Shown: positions 9,301 through 16,476 of the stretch, piece after piece
Numbering within the stretch: the first letter of the stretch is position 1
How the letters are laid out: every line of letters starts with the position of its first letter
Source of the DNA: Methylophilus sp. 13
Lineage (GTDB): Bacteria > Pseudomonadota > Gammaproteobacteria > Burkholderiales > Methylophilaceae
DNA length: 64,000 nucleotides
NCBI RefSeq assembly: GCF_015354335.1
Contig: NZ_JADKYR010000002.1
Span: forward strand, 310,001-374,000
Reading direction: 5' to 3'
The notes under the pieces: model-generated
Database searches by the model: none
Told to the model about the DNA's origin: nothing
Seen by the model: only the letters and a program-made list of their open reading frames with translations
Translations under genes and position numbers: made by a program

Positions 9301-10067
9301 CTTTTACCGCTGACCGTAGTTTCTTCCAAAACATAGGGGATACTCGCCGCCGTGGGATTGAGCTTGGGTTGCAAGGCAAGGTTGATAGACTTGGTTTTAG
9401 AGTCAACTACTCACTGACGGATGCGACCTTTCAGGACCGCTTTACTGTCGCTAGTCCTAATAACAGTACCGCTGGCAATGTAGTTGGGCGAGGCAATGGC
9501 TACGAGCAGATTGTTGTTTCCCCCGGCAATCGCATCCCAGGCGTACCTCTACATAACCTGAATGCCACTGTTAGTTACGACATCACTCCAGATTGGACTG
9601 TGAGCCTGACAGGGATATTGCACTCAGAGAGCTTTGTGCGCGGTAACGAGAATAATAAGCACCAAGCTGGAGCTACGAATTCACGATACATATGTAGCAT
9701 CTTAGCTTCACCCTCAGTGAATGATGGAGTTCAGTACGGAAACGATACATGCGAAACCAGAGTTGACCGACCTAACTTTCGCTATCCAGGCAAGGTACCA
9801 GGCTATGCGGTGTTTAACTTCAAAACTGCCTATAAATTAAACAAGAACTGGACGGCCGGCTTGATGATTAACAACCTGTTTGACCGAGAGTATTACAGTG
9901 CTGGTCGTCTCGGTGTCAATCCGTTTTCACCTTCTATCAACGGTGCAATCGGCCCTGGTGGATTCAATTACAACAGCAATGACTGGTTAGCAACAACCTT
10001 CCTTGCGCCTGGGGCTCCGAGATCTGCTTTCATCACACTCACTTATGACTTTGATGTGGGCAAGTAA
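6378..10067 (+). CDS. Large STN-type TonB-dependent outer-membrane receptor (FecA-like transducer)
   Basis: Takes up an unknown ligand through the outer membrane and signals through the adjacent FecR and sigma factor. The 1229-residue protein has a signal peptide (about 1-30), an STN signalling domain at about 47-120 (PAQPLAASLKALSAKIG), a plug at about 150-270 (SVFLDGIRVNEPFGD, FGLGTLGGAI) and a C-terminal beta barrel ending ITLTYDFDVGK. It is far longer than FecA (about 770). The extra length lies in predicted loops with paired cysteines and two acidic metal-binding-like motifs: DFDGDGLPD at 443-451 and an EF-hand-like loop at 815-826 (D, N, N, G, then E at position 12) between Cys813 and Cys827. 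From about 7.68 to 9.7 kb codon choice turns visibly more AT-rich than in the plug-coding part. The substrate is unknown; ferric siderophore is the default, and the acidic loops leave calcium or lanthanide open. Confidence 0.92.
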   Translation: MHTPKKLILGAAIAACFSSQPTWLNPLWAAELNTKLPQSEEDVLLSQKITIYLPAQPLAASLKALSAKIGLNITYNDKLVADKQAPALSGTMRSKEALQKLLANTGLEAKLNDNTLYIQRITKVEAQDIQLEKIETIAKRRYDVGPLRGLAVTKEEIPGNVQSISAKEIKESKAVSLTDLMNSKLQSVNVNDYQSNPFQMDVTYRGFTASPQLGTSQGLSVFLDGIRVNEPFGDVVNWDMIPMNALNSLDVFPGSNPLFGLGTLGGAISMKTKSGFDSNEGTVEYLGGSFKRNQFQGSVSGNNGVVAGFAAANIFREDGWRVNSPSEVNQIFAKGEWRNDSVQLGLSMLYAGNKLIGNGLLPTEMAKQDGSQIFTSPDETKNRLLQFQLNGIWDVSDTFNITGQVYKRKSRRNASNGDVNQNFGGSATRRPNPGEQLSNGVPDFDGDGLPDIESSSLSIENVAAQTVPDGNGGTILAMLDINGEPEYFGLDSSGNVLLNSAFSAYDSSSPSGYDLSRLAIGSNANSTAVTGQSVDASGNPIWTLNPQNPTTAPAFTPEFYQYALNAWKLRQISAPDPRTDGQRFDPQDLTYAYKDVNGFLVGGDSYSVPAVDPVTGANLIRVFSGSNPGINKPLGLLVTDANGTPIERNGADCNSGQIGQGKCSGYVEGTPTALITQTEIDQTTDGASMQLNWNFEKHKFMVGTSIDAADATYESGQYLGLFDANRRSYLDPSQLGYEFYAADHRIDLNNFAGNSTTKSIYFSETWTPNKEWAFTAAGRFNHTKIKNVLAINNFLGLLGPTAFKNFYQDTILCPDSNGNGTLELEECPVVSVLPFSPELAGGLGYLGQPETEKFTYRSFNPSLGATWQPIETLNLYANWNKGARTPSVIELGCAFDDTPVRIGNDPVTGAPTFGPRSLVERRFCSLPSTLSGDPYLKQVRSETIEFGGRGYLTPTIQWNATAYQTELTDDIYFVSFTADRSFFQNIGDTRRRGIELGLQGKVDRLGFRVNYSLTDATFQDRFTVASPNNSTAGNVVGRGNGYEQIVVSPGNRIPGVPLHNLNATVSYDITPDWTVSLTGILHSESFVRGNENNKHQAGATNSRYICSILASPSVNDGVQYGNDTCETRVDRPNFRYPGKVPGYAVFNFKTAYKLNKNWTAGLMINNLFDREYYSAGRLGVNPFSPSINGAIGPGGFNYNSNDWLATTFLAPGAPRSAFITLTYDFDVGK

Positions 10068-10109
10068 TCATTTGGCGCGTTCAAAATTGACGTGACACTT
10101 TTAAAATTT

Positions 10110-10143
10110 AAGCAAAAGCCTCGCAAAATCAAGGCTTTTGCTT
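10110..10143. terminator. Bidirectional terminator between receptor and fasciclin gene
   Basis: A perfect 12-bp stem, AAGCAAAAGCCT with AGGCTTTTGCTT, around a 10-nt loop. It sits between two convergent genes and carries short A/T tracts on both arms, so it can serve both strands. Confidence 0.75.
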
Positions 10144-10158
10144 AATCAATCTATCGGC

Positions 10159-10617
10159 TTAGCCCTTCGGAATCAACACAGCACTCATCGTATGGATCAC
10201 GCCGTTATCAGCATTGATTTCATCACCAATGACTTTGACATTGTCCACTTTTACGCCATCGGTCACAGTGAGTTTCAAGTCTGCACCCTCTAGCGATTTA
10301 ACCTTGCCAGCACTCACGTCTGCCTGGGTAATTTTGCCAGGATAGATATGGTAGCTGAGCACTTTTTTAAGTTCAGTCGGGTTTGCCATCAAGGCTTTGA
10401 GTTTGGCTTTGGGCAATTTGGCAAAGGCGGCATCGTTAGGGGCAAACAGGGTAATCGGGCCTTTATCGTTGAGGGTGCTTTCCAGGCCGGCAGTTTTGAC
10501 GGCTTGTAAAAAGGTTTTGAAGTTGCCTTCCTGATCTGCGGTTTGCAGCAGGGTATCTGCATTGGCATGATGGGTATAGCTGATGGCTAACAAGGTGAGT
10601 GCAAGTAGTTTGTTCAT
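10159..10617 (-). CDS. Secreted fasciclin (FAS1) domain protein
   Basis: A 152-residue protein with an N-terminal signal peptide (MNKLLALTLLAISYTHHANA) and a single FAS1 domain with its usual hallmarks: GPITLFAPNDAAFAKLP in the first half and the YHIYPGK and ADNGVIHTMSAVLIP blocks toward the C-terminus. FAS1 domains mediate adhesion or bind small ligands; the bacterial single-domain form is periplasmic or secreted and its role is usually unknown. A GGAG sequence sits 8 nt before the ATG. It has its own terminator and is convergent with the TonB receptor, so it is probably monocistronic. Confidence 0.92.
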   Translation of the reverse strand: MNKLLALTLLAISYTHHANADTLLQTADQEGNFKTFLQAVKTAGLESTLNDKGPITLFAPNDAAFAKLPKAKLKALMANPTELKKVLSYHIYPGKITQADVSAGKVKSLEGADLKLTVTDGVKVDNVKVIGDEINADNGVIHTMSAVLIPKG

Positions 10618-10896
10618 GCGTGTTCTCCAGAATTATTGTTTAACTGAAACTAAAGCGTGTATTACCGAGACTTTTAGCGGCTTGCGTGCTGCTGTCGTCG
10701 ATGTGCTTACCTTAGCAAGCCAGCCTTACGCTTAACTTACCGGGGCATGGTCAAAACTTACAGCGAGCTGAACACCCGTGAAGCATGTGCGCAGGGATGA
10801 TCAGTTGGGCAATGGTTATCGCAGCTTTAAAGCGAGATGTTCATAAACTCGTCATGCTGGCTTGGCAAGATCATGGCACCTTGTTGCGGAGCTTGC

Positions 10897-11937
10897 ATGA
10901 TGACGATGTTGATTGTGACGGACACTTTTCAGCAAACCAATGGCGTCTCTACGACCTACAAAAACCTGCGGCGGGTGGCCAAATCACGCAACTTGCGTTT
11001 TCGTGTTTTGCACCCTAGCCTGTATCGCTGGATACCGTTGCCGTTTTATCCTGAAATCCAGCTCAATATCCAACCCTTGCGCCTGTGGCGCACACTCAAT
11101 CGCATCCAGCCTAAACAATTGCATATTGCCACCGAGGGCGTCATGGGCCTGGTGGCGCGCCACTGGTGCAAATCGCGCGGGATTGCGTTTACGACCTCCT
11201 ATCACACGCGCTTTCCTGAATACCTCGAATTAATGTGGCGGATCCCCGCACGCTGGACCTATGCTTATTTACGCTGGTTTCACCAAGGTGCACATGCCAC
11301 CTTTGTCACCACCGAAAGTATGCGCCAGACCTTGCAGACGCATGGATTCAAGCGTCTGGTGATTTGGTCGCGGGGCGTTTCTGAACAGTTATTGAGCGTT
11401 GCGCAGCCACAAGCAGCCGGGCAAAAATTGCGCGTGTTGAACGTCGGCAGGGTGAGCCGTGAAAAAAACCTGGATGCGCTATGTGAGCATCAGGATACCT
11501 TTGACATCACCATCGCTGGCGATGGTCCTTATTTAAGCCAGCTTAAGCAAAAATACCCGCGCGTCAATTTTGTCGGCTATCAATATGGCAAGGCACTGGC
11601 AGCGTTGTATGCACAGCATGATGTGTTTGCCTTCCCCTCCCGTACCGATACGTTTGGCATTGTGATGATAGAGGCGATGTGCAACGGCTTGCCCGTGGCA
11701 GCATTTGATGTGACGGGGCCCAGAGATGTGATCAAACATGGCTTTTCAGGCATGTTGGCCGAGGATATTGCACAAGCTATTGTGCAGTGTTCATCGCTGG
11801 ATAAGGAGGCCATACGCGAGCAGGCGCGCAGCCAGTGGAGCTGGGCGCATTGCTTTGAGACGTTTCAAAAGCACTATCCTGACCATAGCCCCTGTGTGCG
11901 CTCACAGCCTGCCACGACCAACGCAGAGATTGCATGA
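10897..11937 (+). CDS. GT4-family glycosyltransferase (alpha-mannosyltransferase-like)
   Basis: A GT-B fold retaining glycosyltransferase. The chosen start gives 346 residues beginning MMTMLIVTDTFQQTNGVSTT, with GGAG 5 nt upstream; the open frame extends to 10837 but without a ribosome-binding site. The N-terminal half has the NGV(S/V)TT pattern of GDP-mannose-dependent and SQD2-like enzymes. The C-terminal half has LNVGRVSREKNLDAL, IAGDGPYLSQL and the donor-binding stretch FPSRTDTFGIVMIEAMCNGLPVAAFD, with the E-x7-E motif intact. Such enzymes add hexoses to lipids or glycans at the inner face of the membrane. Donor and acceptor cannot be told from sequence, and no other glycan genes adjoin it. 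Confidence 0.85.
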   Translation: MMTMLIVTDTFQQTNGVSTTYKNLRRVAKSRNLRFRVLHPSLYRWIPLPFYPEIQLNIQPLRLWRTLNRIQPKQLHIATEGVMGLVARHWCKSRGIAFTTSYHTRFPEYLELMWRIPARWTYAYLRWFHQGAHATFVTTESMRQTLQTHGFKRLVIWSRGVSEQLLSVAQPQAAGQKLRVLNVGRVSREKNLDALCEHQDTFDITIAGDGPYLSQLKQKYPRVNFVGYQYGKALAALYAQHDVFAFPSRTDTFGIVMIEAMCNGLPVAAFDVTGPRDVIKHGFSGMLAEDIAQAIVQCSSLDKEAIREQARSQWSWAHCFETFQKHYPDHSPCVRSQPATTNAEIA

Positions 11938-12004
11938 CGAATCAGGGGGGATGGAGTAGAATTCCTGATTTAATTAGTCAGGCATTTCTGCGGGAATTCA
12001 AGGC

Positions 12005-13093
12005 ATGGCCATCAGCGATATTGTGATTCAAAGCACGCTCAAACTGAGCATAGACCCCAATACTGGCAAGGACTTTGTCAGCAGCAAATCAATCAAAAAC
12101 ATACAAGTCAATGGCAATGATGTCAGCCTGGATGTGGTGCTAGGCTACCCTGCAGCGACACAACTGGACCTGATACGTGCACAAATTACCGAGGCATTAA
12201 AAAGCATTGCCGACATTGGCAAAATCACCGTCAATGTTGGCAGCCGCATTGTGGCGCATAGCGTGCAACGCGGCGTCAATTTGCTGCCTAATGTGAAAAA
12301 CGTGATTGCCGTGGCCTCTGGCAAAGGCGGCGTCGGCAAATCCACCACGTCGGTCAACCTGGCACTGGCCTTGGCTGCTGAAGGCGCCACCGTCGGCTTG
12401 CTCGATGCGGATATTTACGGGCCTAGCCAGCCACAGATGCTAGGCATTTCTGGCCGCCCGGATAGCGCCGATGGCAAGAGCATAGAACCGATGCGTGCGC
12501 ATGGCATCCAGGCCATGAGCATCGGCTTTCTGGTCGATACCGACACACCCATGGTGTGGCGCGGCCCGATGGTGACCGGCGCTCTGGAGCAATTGCTGCG
12601 CGATACACGTTGGCAGGATCTGGATTACTTGGTGATTGACCTGCCTCCTGGCACCGGCGACATCCAGCTGACTCTGGCACAAAAAATTCCGGTCACCGGC
12701 GCGATTATCGTCACCACCCCGCAAGACATCGCCCTGCTCGACGCGCGCAAGGGTCTGAAAATGTTCGAAAAAGTCGGCATCCCGATTTTAGGCATTGTTG
12801 AAAACATGAGTACGCACATCTGCTCCAACTGCGGCCATGAAGAGCATATTTTTGGCGCAGGCGGTGGCGCCTTGATGGCTAAAGACTACAACGTGGATTT
12901 GCTCGGCAGTTTGCCGCTGGATATCAATATCCGCATGCAAGCAGACGGCGGCCAGCCTACCGTAGTCGCCATGCCGGATGGCGCCATTGCAAAAACGTAT
13001 AAAGAAATTGCACGCAAAGCAGCAAGCAAAATCGCCATTGCCAGCCTGGACCATAGCGCCAAGTTCCCCAACATCGTCATTCAAAATACATAA
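12005..13093 (+). CDS. apbC: Mrp/ApbC iron-sulfur cluster carrier ATPase
   Basis: Cytosolic carrier that holds and transfers [4Fe-4S] clusters to apoproteins. The 362-residue protein has an N-terminal MIP18-type domain (about 5-80), then a deviant Walker A GKGGVGKS (106-113), DADIYGPSQPQM, the D-L-P-P-G-T-G-D motif and the cluster-binding Cys273-Ser-Asn-Cys276 near the C-terminus. This is the complete Mrp layout with normal length. In many betaproteobacteria mrp neighbours metG and dcd; here those genes are 7.5 kb and 5 kb away. AAGG lies just before the ATG. Confidence 0.95.
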   Translation: MAISDIVIQSTLKLSIDPNTGKDFVSSKSIKNIQVNGNDVSLDVVLGYPAATQLDLIRAQITEALKSIADIGKITVNVGSRIVAHSVQRGVNLLPNVKNVIAVASGKGGVGKSTTSVNLALALAAEGATVGLLDADIYGPSQPQMLGISGRPDSADGKSIEPMRAHGIQAMSIGFLVDTDTPMVWRGPMVTGALEQLLRDTRWQDLDYLVIDLPPGTGDIQLTLAQKIPVTGAIIVTTPQDIALLDARKGLKMFEKVGIPILGIVENMSTHICSNCGHEEHIFGAGGGALMAKDYNVDLLGSLPLDINIRMQADGGQPTVVAMPDGAIAKTYKEIARKAASKIAIASLDHSAKFPNIVIQNT

Positions 13094-13115
13094 TCAATCA
13101 AGCCGACAGACTGCA

Positions 13116-13679
13116 ATGACCGCCAGTGAACATGAGATTGCAGAAACGCTGATCGGCAAGGATTATGACGCCATGGACGCGCATACCCAGCGCGTCGCCC
13201 GGCACCTGACCGAGCGCAGGCATGTGTCACGCAATACGGCAGATGAGAGTGACGGTAGCATGACCACCGCTCAACGGGCCGCCGATGCCGTAGCTCGTTT
13301 TGGCGGCTCCTGGACCTTTATTTTTGTGTTTGCCCTGGTGCTGATCGCCTGGGTCGTGCTGAACTCGGTCATTTTGCTCAAATATGACCGTGCGTTTGAC
13401 CCCTATCCTTATATTCTGCTCAATCTGTTTTTGTCTATGCTGGCCTCGATACAAGCCCCCATCATCCTGATGTCGCAGAACCGGCAAGCAGAAATAGACC
13501 GCAAACATGCAGAGCATGACTATGAAGTGAACTTGAAAGCAGAACTGGAGATTTTGCTGCTGCATGAAAAAATGGATGGTTTGCGCGAGCAACAGTGGCA
13601 GGAGTTAATTTCACTTCAGCAGCAGCAAATCGTAATGCTCGAAAAACTACTCCAAGAAAAAACCATACCAACGAACTAA
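13116..13679 (+). CDS. DUF1003 membrane protein
   Basis: A 187-residue protein of the DUF1003 family. The N-terminus is soluble (MTASEHEIAETL), followed by two membrane helices (about 68-88 FIFVFALVLIAWVVLNS and about 101-122 YILLNLFLSMLASIQAPIIL) with the typical FDPYPYILLN and QAPIILMSQNRQ blocks, then a charged coiled-coil-like tail rich in Glu and Gln (EILLLHEKMDGLREQQWQEL). The frame is open back to 12978 but that part overlaps mrp. It begins 22 bp after the mrp stop and is probably cotranscribed. Function of the family is unknown. Confidence 0.88.
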   Translation: MTASEHEIAETLIGKDYDAMDAHTQRVARHLTERRHVSRNTADESDGSMTTAQRAADAVARFGGSWTFIFVFALVLIAWVVLNSVILLKYDRAFDPYPYILLNLFLSMLASIQAPIILMSQNRQAEIDRKHAEHDYEVNLKAELEILLLHEKMDGLREQQWQELISLQQQQIVMLEKLLQEKTIPTN

Positions 13680-13806
13680 GCCCTACAAAGTGCAGTGATA
13701 CCCCCTTTAATGTGGTTTTAAGGCGGGTTTAAAGCCTCCGTGATTCTCAAGCAACGCTTTTAACTACCTGCTCAACTGAGCGACTCTCGTCCATCCAAAC
13801 GGCCGG

Positions 13807-13850
13807 TTAAAATGTATTTGTTATTCTTTTTATCACTTTAAAATGTATTT
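13807..13850. repeat. Tandem 13-bp direct repeat upstream of the pilin gene
   Basis: TTAAAATGTATTT occurs at 13807-13819 and again at 13838-13850, so the start points are 31 bp (about three helical turns) apart. It lies 80-120 bp before the prepilin start in an AT-rich stretch within the 249-bp gap after the DUF1003 gene. The spacing suggests two sites for one regulator on the same face of the DNA. No clear -35/-10 pair was found here. Confidence 0.4.
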
Positions 13851-13928
13851 ACTTTTGTTATCTTAGGCTTATTGCCATTCAAGCGAACTTTCGTTAGTGA
13901 GCACACCACCCGCTAATGCTTTCCAGCG

Positions 13929-14459
13929 ATGTCGCAAACAACGCAACAAGCAATCATGAAGCATACTCACAAACCAAGGGCCGTCGCCAATAGGTATTTA
14001 ACCGGGTTCACGCTGGTAGAACTGGTCACAACCATAGCCATTCTGGCTATTTTGGCCGCCACCGCTTTGCCCCGTTTTGCAAGTGTTGATAAAAACGCAC
14101 GCATTGCCTCCCTTAACGCACTGGCTGGCTCCATAAAAAGCGCAATGCAAATGGCTCATGCGCAATGTTTTATCACAGCGGAATGTAACGTCCCTGACTG
14201 GTCAAACGAAGTCATTGCTTCTCCCGACGACCCTACGTTAAAAGCTATGTATAACGGCTATCCAACATCAAACATGGACGGCTCTCACATCAGTTTATGG
14301 ATGACGTTTTCTGGTTTTCAAATGGACAGCAGCAATTTCTTATTTACTTCGTTTTATATTGCAAATACGCCCAACCCAGCCATGTGTAGTGTTAACTATC
14401 AATATGCCTTAAGCTTTGGCGCCCCACCCACGGTCACAGTCAATACATCAGGTTGTTAA
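13929..14459 (+). CDS. Type IV prepilin-like protein (pilin/pseudopilin)
   Basis: A 176-residue secreted subunit. It has a class III signal: a short basic leader, then the prepilin peptidase site G-FTLVELVTTIAILAILAA, with the conserved Glu at +5 and a hydrophobic helix that would form the pilus core. The globular part carries two cysteine pairs (CFITAEC and a C-terminal pair ending SGC at the very end), the latter like the D-loop of type IVa pilins. The start could also be at 13956. No pilus assembly genes lie nearby, so this is an orphan pilin gene. A hairpin (ACCCTCA/TGAGGGT) follows but lacks a T-run. Confidence 0.85.
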   Translation: MSQTTQQAIMKHTHKPRAVANRYLTGFTLVELVTTIAILAILAATALPRFASVDKNARIASLNALAGSIKSAMQMAHAQCFITAECNVPDWSNEVIASPDDPTLKAMYNGYPTSNMDGSHISLWMTFSGFQMDSSNFLFTSFYIANTPNPAMCSVNYQYALSFGAPPTVTVNTSGC

Positions 14460-14549
14460 CACAGGCTGCAAATGAAAAACCCTCACAGAGGGATCTATGA
14501 GGGTATCTCGATGAGAGTTTTACAGCTTGCGTTTTTTATTGGTGCATTT

Positions 14550-15236
14550 TTATTTCAACACTACGCCAAAGCAATACACGTCCACCCCATTGGGTGATTG
14601 AATCAAGGTGGCCGGAATCGCTACACCTTCACGCCAGTTATCCACCGCCTCCTGCTTGCCCGCGCCCGTCACCAGAAACATGACCTCATGCGTATCGTTC
14701 AGCCGCTTTTGGCTAATCGTAATACGATCCGCGGGCGGTTTGGGCGAGTTAAACACCGGCACGGCATCAGCACTGTTATCCACGGCCTGTCCCGGGAATA
14801 GGCTGGCAGTATGCCCATCTTCACCCAGCCCCAAAATCACCAGATCAAAGGTGCGCACGCCTTTAAGGATCTCGCTATAAGCCAGCGCGCCAGCCACATT
14901 GCCAAGCTCGGCCGGAATATCATGAATCTGATTTTCAGGAATCGCCACATGGCTTAACCACGCATCGCGGGCCATTTTGCTGTTGCGATCCACATGATCG
15001 ACTGGCAAACAACGGTCATCATTATGATAGACATGCCATTTGGACCAGTCGGCATCAGCTTTTGCCAATAACTGATACACCGCTTTGGGCGTACTGCCGC
15101 CTGCCAGCACAATCAGAAAACTGCCATGTTTGGCAATGGCGGCGTCGGCAGCCGCCAGAATTCTGTTAAGTGCTGCCTGGTTGATTTCTTCCTGGGATTG
15201 ATACGTGTGCCAACGGGTTTGAGCATTCAAAGACAT
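14550..15236 (-). CDS. pgl: 6-phosphogluconolactonase
   Basis: Hydrolyses 6-phosphogluconolactone to 6-phosphogluconate, the step between G6PDH and 6PGDH. The start at 15236 (AGG 6 nt upstream, MSLNAQTRWHTY) gives 228 residues; the frame stays open to 15296. The DevB/SOL family blocks are present: LAGGSTPKAVYQLLA, W-x-K-W-H-V-Y-H-N-D-D-R-C-L-P and LGLGEDGHTASLFPG. It is divergent from gnd, and zwf lies just beyond, so all three enzymes of the oxidative pentose phosphate branch are here. In RuMP-cycle methylotrophs this branch serves cyclic oxidation of formaldehyde carbon. Confidence 0.95.
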   Translation of the reverse strand: MSLNAQTRWHTYQSQEEINQAALNRILAAADAAIAKHGSFLIVLAGGSTPKAVYQLLAKADADWSKWHVYHNDDRCLPVDHVDRNSKMARDAWLSHVAIPENQIHDIPAELGNVAGALAYSEILKGVRTFDLVILGLGEDGHTASLFPGQAVDNSADAVPVFNSPKPPADRITISQKRLNDTHEVMFLVTGAGKQEAVDNWREGVAIPATLIQSPNGVDVYCFGVVLK

Positions 15237-15297
15237 AGAAAACCTGTAAAAAACAATACAAAAAAGCTTGCGCAGCCTTTTAGACCGTGACTGCATT

Positions 15298-15306
15298 TGT
15301 TATAAT
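15298..15306 (+). promoter_or_regulatory. gnd: Extended -10 promoter upstream of gnd
   Basis: TGTTATAAT combines the extended TGn element with a perfect TATAAT. The region about 17 nt upstream (TTTTAG) is a poor -35, as is usual for extended -10 promoters. The leader to the gnd ATG would be about 107 nt. Confidence 0.45.
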
Positions 15307-15419
15307 TATAGCTGACTCGACATGATAATTCTGCAAAATTATCCGAAGCACTGATCGGGTTCATGCCATCCAAAAGATGGGTGTCTCTTAAACTATCCTC
15401 ACACCATAGGAAAATCCGA

Positions 15420-16325
15420 ATGAAATTAGCAATGATTGGCTTGGGCAAAATGGGCGGTAACATGGCTGCTCGCTTGCTGCGTCACAAAATTAACGTGGTT
15501 GGTTTTGACTTTAACACCGAATTCGTTAACAGACTGGTTAAAGAAGAAGGCCTGGAAGCAGCGACCTCCGTTGCGGATGCAGTTAGCAAACTCGAAGGCC
15601 AAAAAATTGTTTGGTTGATGTTGCCCGCTGGCGAAATCACCGAAAATCAAATCAAAGATTTGATCCCAATGCTGAACAAAGGCGACATCATCGTCGATGG
15701 CGGCAACTCAAACTACAAACATAGTCAGCGCCGTGGCGCAATGTTGGCCGAACATGGTATCGGCTTTATCGACTGTGGTACTTCCGGCGGCGTTTGGGGC
15801 CTGGATAACGGTTACTGCCTGATGTACGGCGGTGAAAAACAATATGCTGATGTATTGGCTCCATATGCACAGGCATTGACCCACGCGGATCGCGGCTGGG
15901 CACACGTTGGTCCTGTCGGTTCCGGTCACTTCACTAAAATGATCCACAACGGGATCGAATACGGCATGATGCAAGCCTTTGCTGAAGGTTTGGACCTGAT
16001 CAAAGGTAAAGAAGAGTTCAACCTGGACTTGGCACAAATCACTGAACTGTGGCGTCATGGTTCTGTGGTACGCAGCTGGTTGCTCGACTTGACGGCTGAA
16101 GCACTCAAACAAGACCAAAGCCTGCAAGAAATTGCACCATACGTTGCTGACTCCGGTGAAGGCCGCTGGACCGTGGTTGAGGCGGTTGAGCAAGGTGTGG
16201 CAGCGCCAGTGTTGACCACTGCATTGCAAGCACGTTTCAGAAGCCAAGACTCAGAAGGCTATAGCTACAAGCTGCTGTCACTGATGCGTAATGCATTCGG
16301 TGGCCACTCAGTGAAAACCAAGTAA
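15420..16325 (+). CDS. gnd: 6-phosphogluconate dehydrogenase (decarboxylating), short NAD-type
   Basis: Oxidatively decarboxylates 6-phosphogluconate to ribulose 5-phosphate. The start at 15420 has AGGA upstream and gives 301 residues, the short form (classical Gnd is about 470) that generally prefers NAD over NADP. Seen: the Rossmann motif GLGKMG (7-12), VDGGNSNYKHSQRR, the substrate-binding DCGTSGGVWGL, and the catalytic stretch GHFTKMIHNGIEYGMM. In RuMP-cycle methylotrophs this is the last step of the dissimilatory formaldehyde cycle and regenerates the formaldehyde acceptor. A terminator follows at once, so zwf downstream probably has separate or read-through expression. Confidence 0.97.
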   Translation: MKLAMIGLGKMGGNMAARLLRHKINVVGFDFNTEFVNRLVKEEGLEAATSVADAVSKLEGQKIVWLMLPAGEITENQIKDLIPMLNKGDIIVDGGNSNYKHSQRRGAMLAEHGIGFIDCGTSGGVWGLDNGYCLMYGGEKQYADVLAPYAQALTHADRGWAHVGPVGSGHFTKMIHNGIEYGMMQAFAEGLDLIKGKEEFNLDLAQITELWRHGSVVRSWLLDLTAEALKQDQSLQEIAPYVADSGEGRWTVVEAVEQGVAAPVLTTALQARFRSQDSEGYSYKLLSLMRNAFGGHSVKTK

Positions 16326-16332
16326 GTGATAT

Positions 16333-16360
16333 AAGCCTCTCATCACGAGAGGCTTTTGCT
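16333..16360 (+). terminator. Rho-independent terminator after gnd
   Basis: A 9-bp stem AAGCCTCTC/GAGAGGCTT with a 5-nt loop, followed by TTGCTTATTT. It starts 8 bp after the gnd stop codon. Confidence 0.8.
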
Positions 16361-16428
16361 TATTTGTTCATAGCCACATGCTGACACGACTAAGTTTAAG
16401 AACTTATTAGCGCTAGTCATAAACATAT

Positions 16429-16449
16429 GGGAAAGGCCTGCCCTTTCCC
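16429..16449 (+). other. Hairpin in the zwf leader
   Basis: GGGAAAGG and CCTTTCCC form an 8-bp stem with a 5-nt loop, 27 bp before the zwf ATG and followed by a T-rich stretch (GTTTACATTTTTAT). It could be a second terminator for gnd read-through or a leader structure affecting zwf; sequence alone does not decide. Confidence 0.4.
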
Positions 16450-16476
16450 GTTTACATTTTTATCTTAAGGTTAGAA

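Noticed and set aside
10785-11018. 77-codon frame before the glycosyltransferase
   Set aside because: Overlaps the glycosyltransferase in another frame and has no domain or ribosome-binding site.
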